Shown here: positions 24,614-31,169 of the stretch, in pieces
How the letters are laid out: each line of letters starts with the position of its first letter
Position numbering within the stretch: position 1 is the stretch's first letter
Assembly: GCA_030602785.1 (NCBI GenBank)
Contig: JAUVZB010000023.1
Location: 1-36,761, forward strand
Reading direction: 5' to 3'
Length of the DNA: 36,761 bases
Source of the DNA: Dehalococcoidia bacterium
GTDB taxonomy: Bacteria; Chloroflexota; Dehalococcoidia; GIF9; AB-539-J10
Position numbers and translations under genes: made by a program
Notes under the pieces: model-generated
The model's input: the letters and a program-made list of their open reading frames with translations, nothing else
Told to the model about the DNA's origin: nothing
Database searches by the model: none

Positions 24614-25357
24614 ATGGCCACAGTCTTTGAATCGGCGAATTTCCACTTCACTCCGCCACCCCAGCTTGCCTGGGCAAGGCGGGTGTTGATCAAGCCGAAC
24701 GCATCGTCTGCCCACCCCTATCCCGTAACCACGAGCCCGGATCTGCTGCAGGAAGTCGTCTCAGGAATCAGGGGTGTGACGGACGCCGAGATTCTGATTG
24801 CCGACTCGACACCAAGTGGCGCGCCTATCTATCCCATCTACGAGACGCTCAAATATGCCTTCAACCGTGTCCTGCTTCTGGATGTGAAGGACTCGATATT
24901 CCTCGAAATGGAAAATCCCTTGGATGAATTCTTCGCAACTTCCACATTCTGGGTTCCGAATCTTGTGCTGCGCAGTGACTTCCTTATCAGCATTGCTCCC
25001 TTCCACGTCCACCGGGGAAGCGGCAGGTTTTCGATTGCAAATCTGCTGGGACTCCTGCCGCTTGTCCAACGTCGGCCGGGCGAGGCGCCGGAGTTGCAGG
25101 GACTTCGCGACCTGGACCTGGAAAGGGTGCTGGCGGATCTCCACTTCGCGTTGCCTTTTGACCTGGGAATTGTGGAGGCAAGAGAGAGGCTCGACTACGT
25201 TGATAATCCCCAGGAAGGGAAGACAACTCAGTACGGGAAGATTATCGTCGGAGAGCCACTTGAGGTTGACCTGCTGGCGGCGAAGCTCGCAGGGGCGCAG
25301 ACCGAGCATCTTTCGCTCATCGAACTCGGGACGCGAGTTCTTCCCGGCACCGATTGA
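24614..25357 (+). CDS. DUF362-domain protein, no Fe-S domain
   Basis: A 247-residue protein. The N-terminal half matches DUF362: VLIKPN, then a TTSPDLLQEVV segment and ILIADSTPSG, later SDFLISIAPFHVH. Many DUF362 proteins carry ferredoxin-type cysteines; this one has no cysteine at all, so it cannot hold such a cluster. The biochemical role of the family is not settled. The ATG at 24614 has no obvious ribosome site; stop and acylphosphatase stop are 3 nt apart, convergent. Confidence 0.7.
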   Translation: MATVFESANFHFTPPPQLAWARRVLIKPNASSAHPYPVTTSPDLLQEVVSGIRGVTDAEILIADSTPSGAPIYPIYETLKYAFNRVLLLDVKDSIFLEMENPLDEFFATSTFWVPNLVLRSDFLISIAPFHVHRGSGRFSIANLLGLLPLVQRRPGEAPELQGLRDLDLERVLADLHFALPFDLGIVEARERLDYVDNPQEGKTTQYGKIIVGEPLEVDLLAAKLAGAQTEHLSLIELGTRVLPGTD

Positions 25358-25360
25358 GGT

Positions 25361-25633
25361 CTAGTACCTGATCTCAAACAGCTGATATTCCGTGCCATCC
25401 TTGTCGGAGTCCCAATCGACTGTGATGTCGGCGACGCGCGCGGCGGGAGGGCCTTCCCGAAGGCAGGCCAAGTCTGCCCGCAACTGGTGACTGGTTCCCT
25501 GTGCGCGGATCTCTACCGAATCGCCCTCCTGCGTGTTCCGCGCAAATCCCACTACCCCCAGCCGAATCGCCGTGGTCTTCGCGAACCACCTGAAGTTCAC
25601 GCCCTGAACTCGCCCGTGTACCAACACCCGCAT
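25361..25633 (-). CDS. acyP: Acylphosphatase
   Basis: A 90-residue enzyme hydrolysing acyl phosphates such as carbamoyl or 1,3-bisphosphoglycerate. The catalytic arginine is R15 in GRVQGVNFR and the asparagine N33 in FARNTQEGDSVEI; length is typical. The start ATG 25633 gives the standard N-terminus; longer frames upstream look non-coding. GAAAGG lies about 20 nt before it. Confidence 0.93.
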   Translation of the reverse strand: MRVLVHGRVQGVNFRWFAKTTAIRLGVVGFARNTQEGDSVEIRAQGTSHQLRADLACLREGPPAARVADITVDWDSDKDGTEYQLFEIRY

Positions 25634-25755
25634 CGTTTGCGTTGGTCCGCGTGCTACCTTTCTTCCGCTGTCAGACACCTGCGTGCGCCCGCGGCAAACG
25701 TTGCCCGGCAAGAATGCTCCCCGTGCCCACCGTCCGCCTGCCGCTGGCGCAATTC

Positions 25756-25902
25756 CTACTGGACACTCTCGTCTTCGGTCTTCCGCCGCCTTTTCACGCG
25801 TTCAGGGTCGGTAGTGGGCTCGAGCTCGGTGATGACGGACGGCTTCTTCTCATCTCTCTTCGGTTTCTTGGATTCCCGGCGTGCCAAATCTCGTTTCCCC
25901 AT
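25756..25902 (-). CDS. Small Lys/Arg-rich protein coupled to rnc
   Basis: A 48-residue open frame: MGKRDLARRESKKPKRD at the start and ERVKRRRKTEDESVQ at the end. About a third of residues are Lys or Arg, with acidic residues mixed in, so it is probably disordered and may bind nucleic acid. AGAGAGGTG, which overlaps the last codons of rnc, forms a good ribosome site; the ATG lies 3 nt after the rnc stop. The combination of a good site, coupling and sensible composition supports a real gene. No family is recognised with certainty. Confidence 0.65.
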   Translation of the reverse strand: MGKRDLARRESKKPKRDEKKPSVITELEPTTDPERVKRRRKTEDESVQ

Positions 25903-25905
25903 TGT

Positions 25906-26598
25906 TCACACCTCTCTTGAGCGCAGTGCTGCCAACGCACACCGTGCGGCGGCCGTCTCGGCTGCCTTCTTGCTATGCCCGGTTCCCTCTCCGATGGCCT
26001 TTCCGTGCAGGAGAACAACCGCTGTGAACCGCTTGTTGTGGTCCGGTCCTGTACTCTCCAGCTCATACCGTGGCAGCGGGTCGTCTTGAGCCTGCAGGCA
26101 CTCCTGCAGCAGGGCTTTGTAGTTCGGCAGCGAGCCATTCAGCAGCACACTGGCAAGCTGGTCTCCCAGGTGACGGAGCACGAACGCACGTGCTACCGCG
26201 TGTCCCTGATCCAGATAGATGGCCCCTACGACGGCCTCAAACGCGTCGGCAAGATTTCGGTCCTTGTCCCGCCCACCGGTAGCCTCTTCTCCATGTCCCA
26301 TGAGAATGCACTCGCCCAGTGCGAGAGCCCGCGCAGCGGTGGCAAGGCTCTCACGTCGCACCAGAGATGCTCTTACCCCGGTCAGGGTACCCTCGGCTTT
26401 CGAAGGCAGGCTCGCGTACAACTTCTCAGCCATTACCATGCCAAGTACCGCATCGCCGAGGAACTCCATCCTCTCGTTGCTGGCGGACTGATTCCCATGG
26501 TTCTCGTTGATGTAGCTCCCGTGAACCAGCGCCTGAGAAAGCAGACCCCTGTCGCGGAAGACTACACCGAGCCTGATCTCACACTTGCTGATTTCCAT
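25906..26598 (-). CDS. rnc: Ribonuclease III
   Basis: A 230-residue double-strand-specific RNase for rRNA and mRNA processing. The signature NERMEFLGDAVLG has the catalytic acids E42, E45 and D49; a second set lies in ADAFEAVVGAIYLD. The C-terminal dsRNA-binding domain runs about 155-225 (NYKALLQE through KKAAETAAARCAL). The ATG at 26598 matches the family start; the frame stays open upstream into the J-protein gene. 40 nt after the J-domain gene, in one operon. Confidence 0.96.
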   Translation of the reverse strand: MEISKCEIRLGVVFRDRGLLSQALVHGSYINENHGNQSASNERMEFLGDAVLGMVMAEKLYASLPSKAEGTLTGVRASLVRRESLATAARALALGECILMGHGEEATGGRDKDRNLADAFEAVVGAIYLDQGHAVARAFVLRHLGDQLASVLLNGSLPNYKALLQECLQAQDDPLPRYELESTGPDHNKRFTAVVLLHGKAIGEGTGHSKKAAETAAARCALAALRSREV

Positions 26599-26638
26599 GT
26601 AGCTGTCCGTGTATTGGCTTCTCCAGGAAGCTTCGGTC

Positions 26639-27481
26639 TCACCAGGTGCGGCGACCGTCGGCCACCCGCTCGATGGCGCTCTCAACAAGTTGTTGCGCCG
26701 TGCGTTGGGGAAGCCCGTCGCGCGTGAGTTCGTCAATCACGAGTTGTCGCGCTGCGATGATTTTCTCAGCCACCACTTTTGTGCCGCGGTCCAGTGAGGC
26801 AGTCAAGTCGACATGTGCAGGTGACAGCCGATGCATGTTCCGCTCGCTATCGCCCGTCCGGCGCCTGATTCGCTCAAGCGCGGAGTCGACAAGCTCAACG
26901 GCCACACTCCTCTGCAATCCATCCTTGACCAGTTCGTCGGCCAGGCGGTCACGCACCGCGCCAGCCTTCTCCTCCACGATTTGCATGGCTTCATCGTACG
27001 ACGCCCCGGCGTCGAGGTGGGCGTTGGTGGCCCGGCCGCCAGTGCGGTCAGGTGTGTTGCCTGCGCCGACCATTCCTTTCAGGGCTTTGTTGACCAGCCC
27101 CGTCGCAATATCCTTTGCCAGTCCATCTTTCGCGACTTCGTCGATGACCCGCTGTCGCGCCACGCTGACTTTCCGCGAGATGACTTCAAGCATGTGCTCC
27201 AGAGGAGCATCCGGCTCCACATTGTCATTGCTGAAGCGCACCGCGAAGTCTCGATCCACGCGGTTTGCCGGCGTGTTTGCAGAAACCCGGCGCACGTTCC
27301 CACGCACTGCTTGATATGCGATATTGAGCCCTGCCATCTTCGCCATCGCGTCAGGCGCTTCGGAACGGTCGGGGTGATACTTCTTCGCGAGCGCCCTGTA
27401 CGCCGCGGCTATCACCTCCGGCTCTGCCTTTGGGCTCACTTGGAGTGTCTCGTAGTGCTTGTTCCGATCGTTGTCTGCCAT
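26639..27481 (-). CDS. J-domain protein with three 68-residue-spaced repeats
   Basis: A 280-residue protein. The J domain fills about 8-60 with the essential HPD (36-38) in AKKYHPDRSEAPDAMAKM, so it should stimulate a DnaK-type ATPase. No G/F, zinc-finger or client-binding domain of DnaJ follows. Instead a helical motif occurs three times (about 94-138, 162-206, 230-274); the landmarks K104/K172/K240 and DGL at 119/187/255 are each exactly 68 residues apart. Consensus: K-x(3-5)-R-x2-(V/L)-x-DE-(V/L)-x2-DGL-x6-(L)-V-x2-A-(L/I). Spacers differ between copies. Ribosome site GAGGTC 8 nt before the ATG. First gene of an operon with rnc. Function beyond co-chaperone is unknown. Confidence 0.85.
   Translation of the reverse strand: MADNDRNKHYETLQVSPKAEPEVIAAAYRALAKKYHPDRSEAPDAMAKMAGLNIAYQAVRGNVRRVSANTPANRVDRDFAVRFSNDNVEPDAPLEHMLEVISRKVSVARQRVIDEVAKDGLAKDIATGLVNKALKGMVGAGNTPDRTGGRATNAHLDAGASYDEAMQIVEEKAGAVRDRLADELVKDGLQRSVAVELVDSALERIRRRTGDSERNMHRLSPAHVDLTASLDRGTKVVAEKIIAARQLVIDELTRDGLPQRTAQQLVESAIERVADGRRTW
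26660..27202 (-). repeat. Coding triplication, 204-bp period
   Basis: The C-terminal two thirds of the J-domain gene contain three diverged copies of a 45-residue helical motif with a 68-residue (204-bp) period. Similarity is at protein level; DNA copies have drifted, so the duplication is old. Confidence 0.7.
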
Positions 27482-27528
27482 TCGCGATGACCTCAGAATG
27501 AAAAAGTCTCAATATGCATCGACGTAAT

Positions 27529-27557
27529 ATGATACCCCGCAAATCGCAGGATGACTA
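27529..27557 (-). promoter_or_regulatory. Candidate promoter of the J-domain protein / rnc operon
   Basis: Minus strand: TAGTCA (27557-27552), 17-nt spacer, TATCAT (27534-27529), about 48 nt before the start codon. Confidence 0.45.
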
Positions 27558-27621
27558 CCGTGTCAGCCCCCATTTCACCGTCCCGCGGTCGGGTTTTCGC
27601 TTGGTCGTGAATTCGTGCCTG

Positions 27622-27630
27622 TGCTAAGCT
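27622..27630 (+). promoter_or_regulatory. Possible extended -10 of tRNA-Gln
   Basis: TGC-TAAGCT, with TTGGTC (27601-27606) at 18 nt. Predicted start about 26 nt before the mature tRNA. Confidence 0.35.
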
Positions 27631-27662
27631 ATTGGTCATCGCGTTGCCTTGTGTGCGGCCAC

Positions 27663-27736
27663 TGGGGATTAGTCTAACGGTAGGACGGCTGACTCTGGAT
27701 CAGTTAGTCCAGGTTCGAATCCTGGATCCCCAGCCA
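27663..27736 (+). tRNA. tRNA-Gln (anticodon CTG)
   Basis: A 74-nt cloverleaf with encoded CCA. Acceptor TGGGGAT pairs with ATCCCCA; anticodon arm GCTGA/TCAGT (one G-T pair) encloses loop CTCTGGA with anticodon CTG at 27695-27697; T arm CCAGG-TTCGAAT-CCTGG is perfect. The U1-A72 type start and G discriminator match bacterial tRNA-Gln. It reads CAG codons. Confidence 0.95.
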
Positions 27737-27819
27737 GACACCTCTTACAGTCATTACGGCGACGCTGCCGTCTCTGATTACTCGACATACTTGAAACCTC
27801 TCGATGGCCGGCAGTGGCA

Positions 27820-27848
27820 TTGTCGCTCAGCTCATGCGTCCGTATAAT
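27820..27848 (+). promoter_or_regulatory. Candidate promoter of the small membrane protein
   Basis: TTGTCG (27820-27825), 17-nt spacer, perfect TATAAT (27843-27848), about 22 nt before the start codon. One of the best sigma-70-like promoters in the window. Confidence 0.6.
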
Positions 27849-27870
27849 TCCGTTGTAGAACACAAGACAC

Positions 27871-28296
27871 ATGGACGCGTCAGCAATCATCTATCAGGTG
27901 TGGAGTTCCTATTCTTCGGGGTGGGGCCTCTGCGTCTCGGCAGGGCTGCATGCCTGGCTGGCGCTCTGCCTGATGCTCATCGCACGCAAGAATGGTGTGG
28001 CCGGGGCATGGACCGCCTGGCTGCCCATCGCTAACTTCAGGCTGATGTGCATTGTGGGCAAGTCTCCGGTGTCCTGTTTCTGGGCATTCCTCATACCGGT
28101 TGTGGCTCTGGCTGTGGGCGTGTTTGTCTGGCTCCCCCTGTGGATCATGGCATGGCTGGGGATATGGGCGGTTGTCTGGGCGCTGGCGTGGGCGCGGATT
28201 TCGGCCTCGAGGGGAAGACCGGCTGCCTACGGACTCCTTATCGTTGTCCCTGTGCTGAACCTGGTGCTGCTCGGCAACCTGGCCTTCGGCGACTAG
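27871..28296 (+). CDS. Small multi-pass membrane protein, DUF5684-like
   Basis: A 141-residue protein with about four membrane segments (near 18-38, 68-88, 90-108, 118-138). The motifs WLPIANFRLMCIVGK, ARISASRGRP and VVPVLNLVLLGNLAFG resemble the repeated P-x-x-N pattern of DUF5684-type proteins of unknown function. The ribosome site is weak, but the promoter and composition support the gene. It converges on the thioredoxin gene with a 19-nt gap. Confidence 0.65.
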   Translation: MDASAIIYQVWSSYSSGWGLCVSAGLHAWLALCLMLIARKNGVAGAWTAWLPIANFRLMCIVGKSPVSCFWAFLIPVVALAVGVFVWLPLWIMAWLGIWAVVWALAWARISASRGRPAAYGLLIVVPVLNLVLLGNLAFGD

Positions 28297-28315
28297 ACGG
28301 CCATCACGATGACGC

Positions 28316-29005
28316 TCAGTCTCCAGCCGGAGGCATGGGTTCTTTCGCCTCGACGTGTTTCGCTATTGCAGGTTCGAGCATGGCCCGGGGCAGCGCACCG
28401 AGCTTCTGATTCACGAGTCGGCCGTTCTTGAAGATAAGAATCGTCGGGATTGACTGAATCTGAAACCGCCTTGCGGTGGCGGGATTCTTATCTACGTCGA
28501 GCTTCCCGAACGTTGCCCTTCCAGCGTAGTCCTTCGCCAACTCTTCAATGACGGGCGCCACCATCCTGCACGGACCGCACCAGACCGCCCAGCAGTCCAC
28601 CACCAACAGGGCGTGCTCACTCACGGCAGCGTCGAAGCTGGCATCCGTCAACTCCAGCACCGCGCCCTCTGCAGTCGGGACTGCAGTTGTTTCCTGAGGC
28701 TCTCCCTTTTCTACTGTCATCGAGCCATCCTCTCTTTCAGTGAACTCCAGTCGCAGTTCTTCCCACTTGAATGATTGCCTTAGCTTGTCACGCGCCATCC
28801 TCAGAAGCTCCCATGCCTTGTCCCTCTCATACGTCTTAAGCGCCTCAAGGACAGCGTCTCCTTGAATGTCGTTCGCGTAGAATCGTCGCAGGAGTTCGTT
28901 CAGTTGCTTCTCCTCGGCGGCAGACTCGCGTTCTGCTTCAGACAGAGCTCCAATGCCCCGGAGTCGCTCTCTTACCCTGTCGGAAAGTCCATCGTGCATT
29001 TTCAT
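28316..29005 (-). CDS. Thioredoxin-domain protein with N-terminal helical extension
   Basis: A 229-residue protein. The C-terminal domain (about 112-222) is a classic thioredoxin with WCGPC at 142-146 and the cis-proline in SIPT, so it should act as a cytoplasmic disulfide reductase; no signal peptide. Residues about 1-95 are an unrecognised, highly charged helical region (RERLRGIGALSEAERESA, LLRRFYANDIQGDAV). ATG 29005 has GAGAGG 10 nt upstream. An internal ATG at 28720 also has AGAGG 8 nt before it and would yield a standard-sized 134-residue thioredoxin. Downstream of the unknown 29119-29979 gene (113-nt gap), possibly co-transcribed. Confidence 0.85.
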   Translation of the reverse strand: MKMHDGLSDRVRERLRGIGALSEAERESAAEEKQLNELLRRFYANDIQGDAVLEALKTYERDKAWELLRMARDKLRQSFKWEELRLEFTEREDGSMTVEKGEPQETTAVPTAEGAVLELTDASFDAAVSEHALLVVDCWAVWCGPCRMVAPVIEELAKDYAGRATFGKLDVDKNPATARRFQIQSIPTILIFKNGRLVNQKLGALPRAMLEPAIAKHVEAKEPMPPAGD

Positions 29006-29118
29006 TATCAAATCACCTCTCAGTGTTCGACCGCCTCATTGCCTCGCATGTGACGTGGAAACAGGGCGCCTCAGGACTCACGTAGATACCATTGGTACAC
29101 ACCGTGCGTCGTCGCGGC

Positions 29119-29979
29119 CTACCGGCCAGCTCGCAACGCACGCGCACGCTGGAAGCCAATGAATGAATACGCTCCGGGGGCCACGCGCTCGATACACGCG
29201 AACGGCCGCATCTGTTCACCGGGGCGTCCAATGTCGGCATCGCGTAGTGTCAATTCAGTTTCCAGGGCTCCAGGCAAGTTGTAGGCTTCCGGCATGAGTT
29301 CGTCGCGCAGTATCTGAACTATGTCGTCCAGTCCGAACAGTTTGCGTCCTCTGGATGCCAGAACGAGACTCGCAATGTAGGGCCCCCACTGCCTGAAAGC
29401 GTAGGTCTCAGCGAAGGCGGCCTTTTCCTCCGGGTCTGTGATATGGGCATCTCCCAGCCTCTTCTTTGCCTGTGCCACGACATTCGGGCTTTCCGGTGGA
29501 GGGACGGCTGCGGCGCCGATGGGCACGGCCGCGGACGTCAGTTCATGGGACCCGTTTGGTCCCGAACCGTTGTCGCGCTCCTGTTCTGCGCCAATCTCCC
29601 TCAGACGTTCCATGACCCAGAGGCGAGCCAGCGTCTGGGGCGATTCATCAAGGTCCTTGGCCAGGCGCCGGAGTTGTTCCGCCCTTGTCACCGGTATCTC
29701 GATACGCAGGAGCACGGAATCCGGTCCTGCCGCAGCCCCGGCCTCGAAATCCCCATCGAGCCGGGAGTTCTTTGTCGAGTCTGCCTCGCCAGTCTTGCCC
29801 AGCATCCCGAGGACGCTCCTGAACATGTACTGGTCGACATCCGGTCCTCCCGGCGATTGCCCTCCAGGGGTTGGTCCCGGTCTGCCTCTCGGCCCCACAC
29901 GACCGTTGTCGAGGAACTCAGGCGGGAGGTCATATGGACCTCTCTGCGGCCTTCTCTTGCGTTGTCCTTTGCCAAACAT
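29119..29979 (-). CDS. Unknown protein with ribbon-helix-helix-like segment
   Basis: A 286-residue protein not recognised as a whole. Residues 1-48 are basic and rich in Gly and Pro (disordered). Residues about 86-130 (VLLRIEIPVTRAEQLRRLAKDL, then SPQTLARLWVMERLREI) look like a ribbon-helix-helix DNA-binding unit. A second linker (132-178) is low-complexity. Residues about 180-276 form a compact domain (FGLDDIVQILRDEL, IERVAPGAYSFIGF) that resembles a winged-helix in pattern only. It could be a DNA-binding regulator or nucleoid protein. GAGAGG lies about 11 nt before the ATG. Confidence 0.65.
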   Translation of the reverse strand: MFGKGQRKRRPQRGPYDLPPEFLDNGRVGPRGRPGPTPGGQSPGGPDVDQYMFRSVLGMLGKTGEADSTKNSRLDGDFEAGAAAGPDSVLLRIEIPVTRAEQLRRLAKDLDESPQTLARLWVMERLREIGAEQERDNGSGPNGSHELTSAAVPIGAAAVPPPESPNVVAQAKKRLGDAHITDPEEKAAFAETYAFRQWGPYIASLVLASRGRKLFGLDDIVQILRDELMPEAYNLPGALETELTLRDADIGRPGEQMRPFACIERVAPGAYSFIGFQRARALRAGR

Positions 29980-30014
29980 GCGTCGCAGACCTCTCGGATG
30001 AGTTGTCCACGCAA

Positions 30015-30023
30015 AATATAGCA
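30015..30023 (-). promoter_or_regulatory. Extended -10 promoter of the unknown protein / thioredoxin pair
   Basis: Minus strand TGC (30023-30021) followed by TATATT (30020-30015), about 36 nt before the start at 29979; -35 poor. Confidence 0.5.
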
Positions 30024-30060
30024 GACCTGTCGCCGGGCATGCATCTGTCGTGCAGGGCTA

Positions 30061-30149
30061 CGAATAGATTCGGGTGAATGCGGACTTCGAGGTTCCGCTT
30101 TTCTGGACTGAAGGAGGCCTCCTGTCACTGTCTGCCGGCCGGCGCCGGC
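30061..30149. other. Cluster of inverted repeats
   Basis: CGAATAGATTCG (30061-30072), GCGGA/TCCGC around a 9-nt loop (30080-30098), AGGAGGCCTCCT (30112-30123) and GCCGGCGCCGGC (30138-30149, perfect palindrome). The cluster sits between the threonylcarbamoyl-AMP synthase stop and the next promoter, so it may end transcription or bind protein. Confidence 0.35.
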
Positions 30150-30164
30150 GCGCTTGCTGCGGGG

Positions 30165-30800
30165 TCAGTCGCCCCGATGTGTGAGGAACTCGCTCCATGC
30201 TGCGAGGACGTCCTCGGAAGGAACGGCACCCTCTCGAAGGACTTTCAACCCGGCCTCATCCACCTCGACTACGGTCGAGGGATGGCCACCGCCTGAGTGC
30301 CCCGCATCGAGGATATAGTCCACAGTATCTCCCAGTTGTGCCCGCACCTCGTCCGCGGTAGTGGCAGCCGGGCGGCCCGTCTTGTTGGCGCTCGTGCCGG
30401 TGATTGGCCTGCCCAGCCTCTCAATCAACCGTCTGCACATGGGGTCGTCCGGCACCCTCACCGCCACGCGCCCCTCGCGCAGCAGAGCGGCGGGCAGAGA
30501 GAGAGAAGTACGCATGACGAGCGTAAGACCTCCGGGCCAGAACCGGCTCGCCAGCTCATGCGCAGCGTTTGGAGGTGAATCCACAACGGCTGCAAGCTGC
30601 TCCACGCCGCTCAGGAGCACGGGGAGAGGAGTGTCCGCCGGCCTTCCCTTTATCTCAAACACCCGGTCGATGGCTTCGGGATTGAAGATGTCGGCCCCCA
30701 GTCCGTAGACGGTGTCCGTAGGGTATGCCACGACTCCTCCGTCGGCGAGCACCCGGGCCGCCTCGCCAATCTGGCGGTCATAACTGTTCGCGGCCAGCAT
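30165..30800 (-). CDS. tsaC: Threonylcarbamoyl-AMP synthase (Sua5/YciO/YrdC family)
   Basis: A 211-residue enzyme making threonylcarbamoyl-AMP from threonine, bicarbonate and ATP for the t6A37 modification of tRNAs reading ANN codons. Motifs: YPTDTVYGLG (26-35), KGRP (51-54), FWPGGLTLV and TGTSANKTG. It lacks the extra C-terminal Sua5 domain, so it is the short TsaC-like form. ATG 30800 is chosen; ATG 30824 would add eight residues but lies too close to the candidate -10. The frame is open further upstream through structured non-coding DNA. Confidence 0.92.
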   Translation of the reverse strand: MLAANSYDRQIGEAARVLADGGVVAYPTDTVYGLGADIFNPEAIDRVFEIKGRPADTPLPVLLSGVEQLAAVVDSPPNAAHELASRFWPGGLTLVMRTSLSLPAALLREGRVAVRVPDDPMCRRLIERLGRPITGTSANKTGRPAATTADEVRAQLGDTVDYILDAGHSGGGHPSTVVEVDEAGLKVLREGAVPSEDVLAAWSEFLTHRGD

Positions 30801-30834
30801 CCTGATCCACAGGCAGCAGAGCATGGTTGATTGG

Positions 30835-30843
30835 AGTGTAGCA
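30835..30843 (-). promoter_or_regulatory. Extended -10 promoter of tsaC
   Basis: Minus strand TGC (30843-30841) followed by TACACT (30840-30835), 34 nt before the start codon; no good -35. Confidence 0.45.
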
Positions 30844-30867
30844 GACTGTGCCACCTCACCGGAAAGG

Positions 30868-30914
30868 CGGCTCGAGCCGTCCGCAAGGCACCAGCCGGCG
30901 GTTCTCCGGCTGGT
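30868..30914. other. Two strong tandem hairpins in the tsaC / acetamidase gap
   Basis: CGGCTCGAGCCG (30868-30879) is a perfect palindrome. ACCAGCCGG (30890-30898) pairs perfectly with CCGGCTGGT (30906-30914) across a 7-nt loop. They lie upstream of tsaC (minus) and of the acetamidase gene (plus) in the 369-nt divergent gap (30801-31169). The rest of that gap holds nothing else I recognise. Possible leader RNA or protein-binding site. Confidence 0.4.
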
Positions 30915-31169
30915 CTGAGGCTCTCCTTCTGTGAGCTTCTCCCCGCCCTTCCCTCCAGCAGAAAGGAGCTTGTCACCAGAGGGGCAATCATGCACAATTC
31001 GCGCCACAGGTAGGGCCGGGCGTCATCCCAGTTCACGGCACACGCACTCCGCTTCGTGGCTTCCTGCCTTCTTCGGGTGCGGATTGTCGTGGTGGTACGC
31101 GGAAAGGCACTCGGCCATCCCGGGGTCCGTTCTGCGAACCGGGACTGCTCAACAGGAGGGACTCGCAAG

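Noticed and set aside
30820-31000. Guanidine, T-box or cyclic-di-GMP riboswitch
   Set aside because: Only short look-alike strings; the ordered set of conserved boxes for any of these classes is missing.
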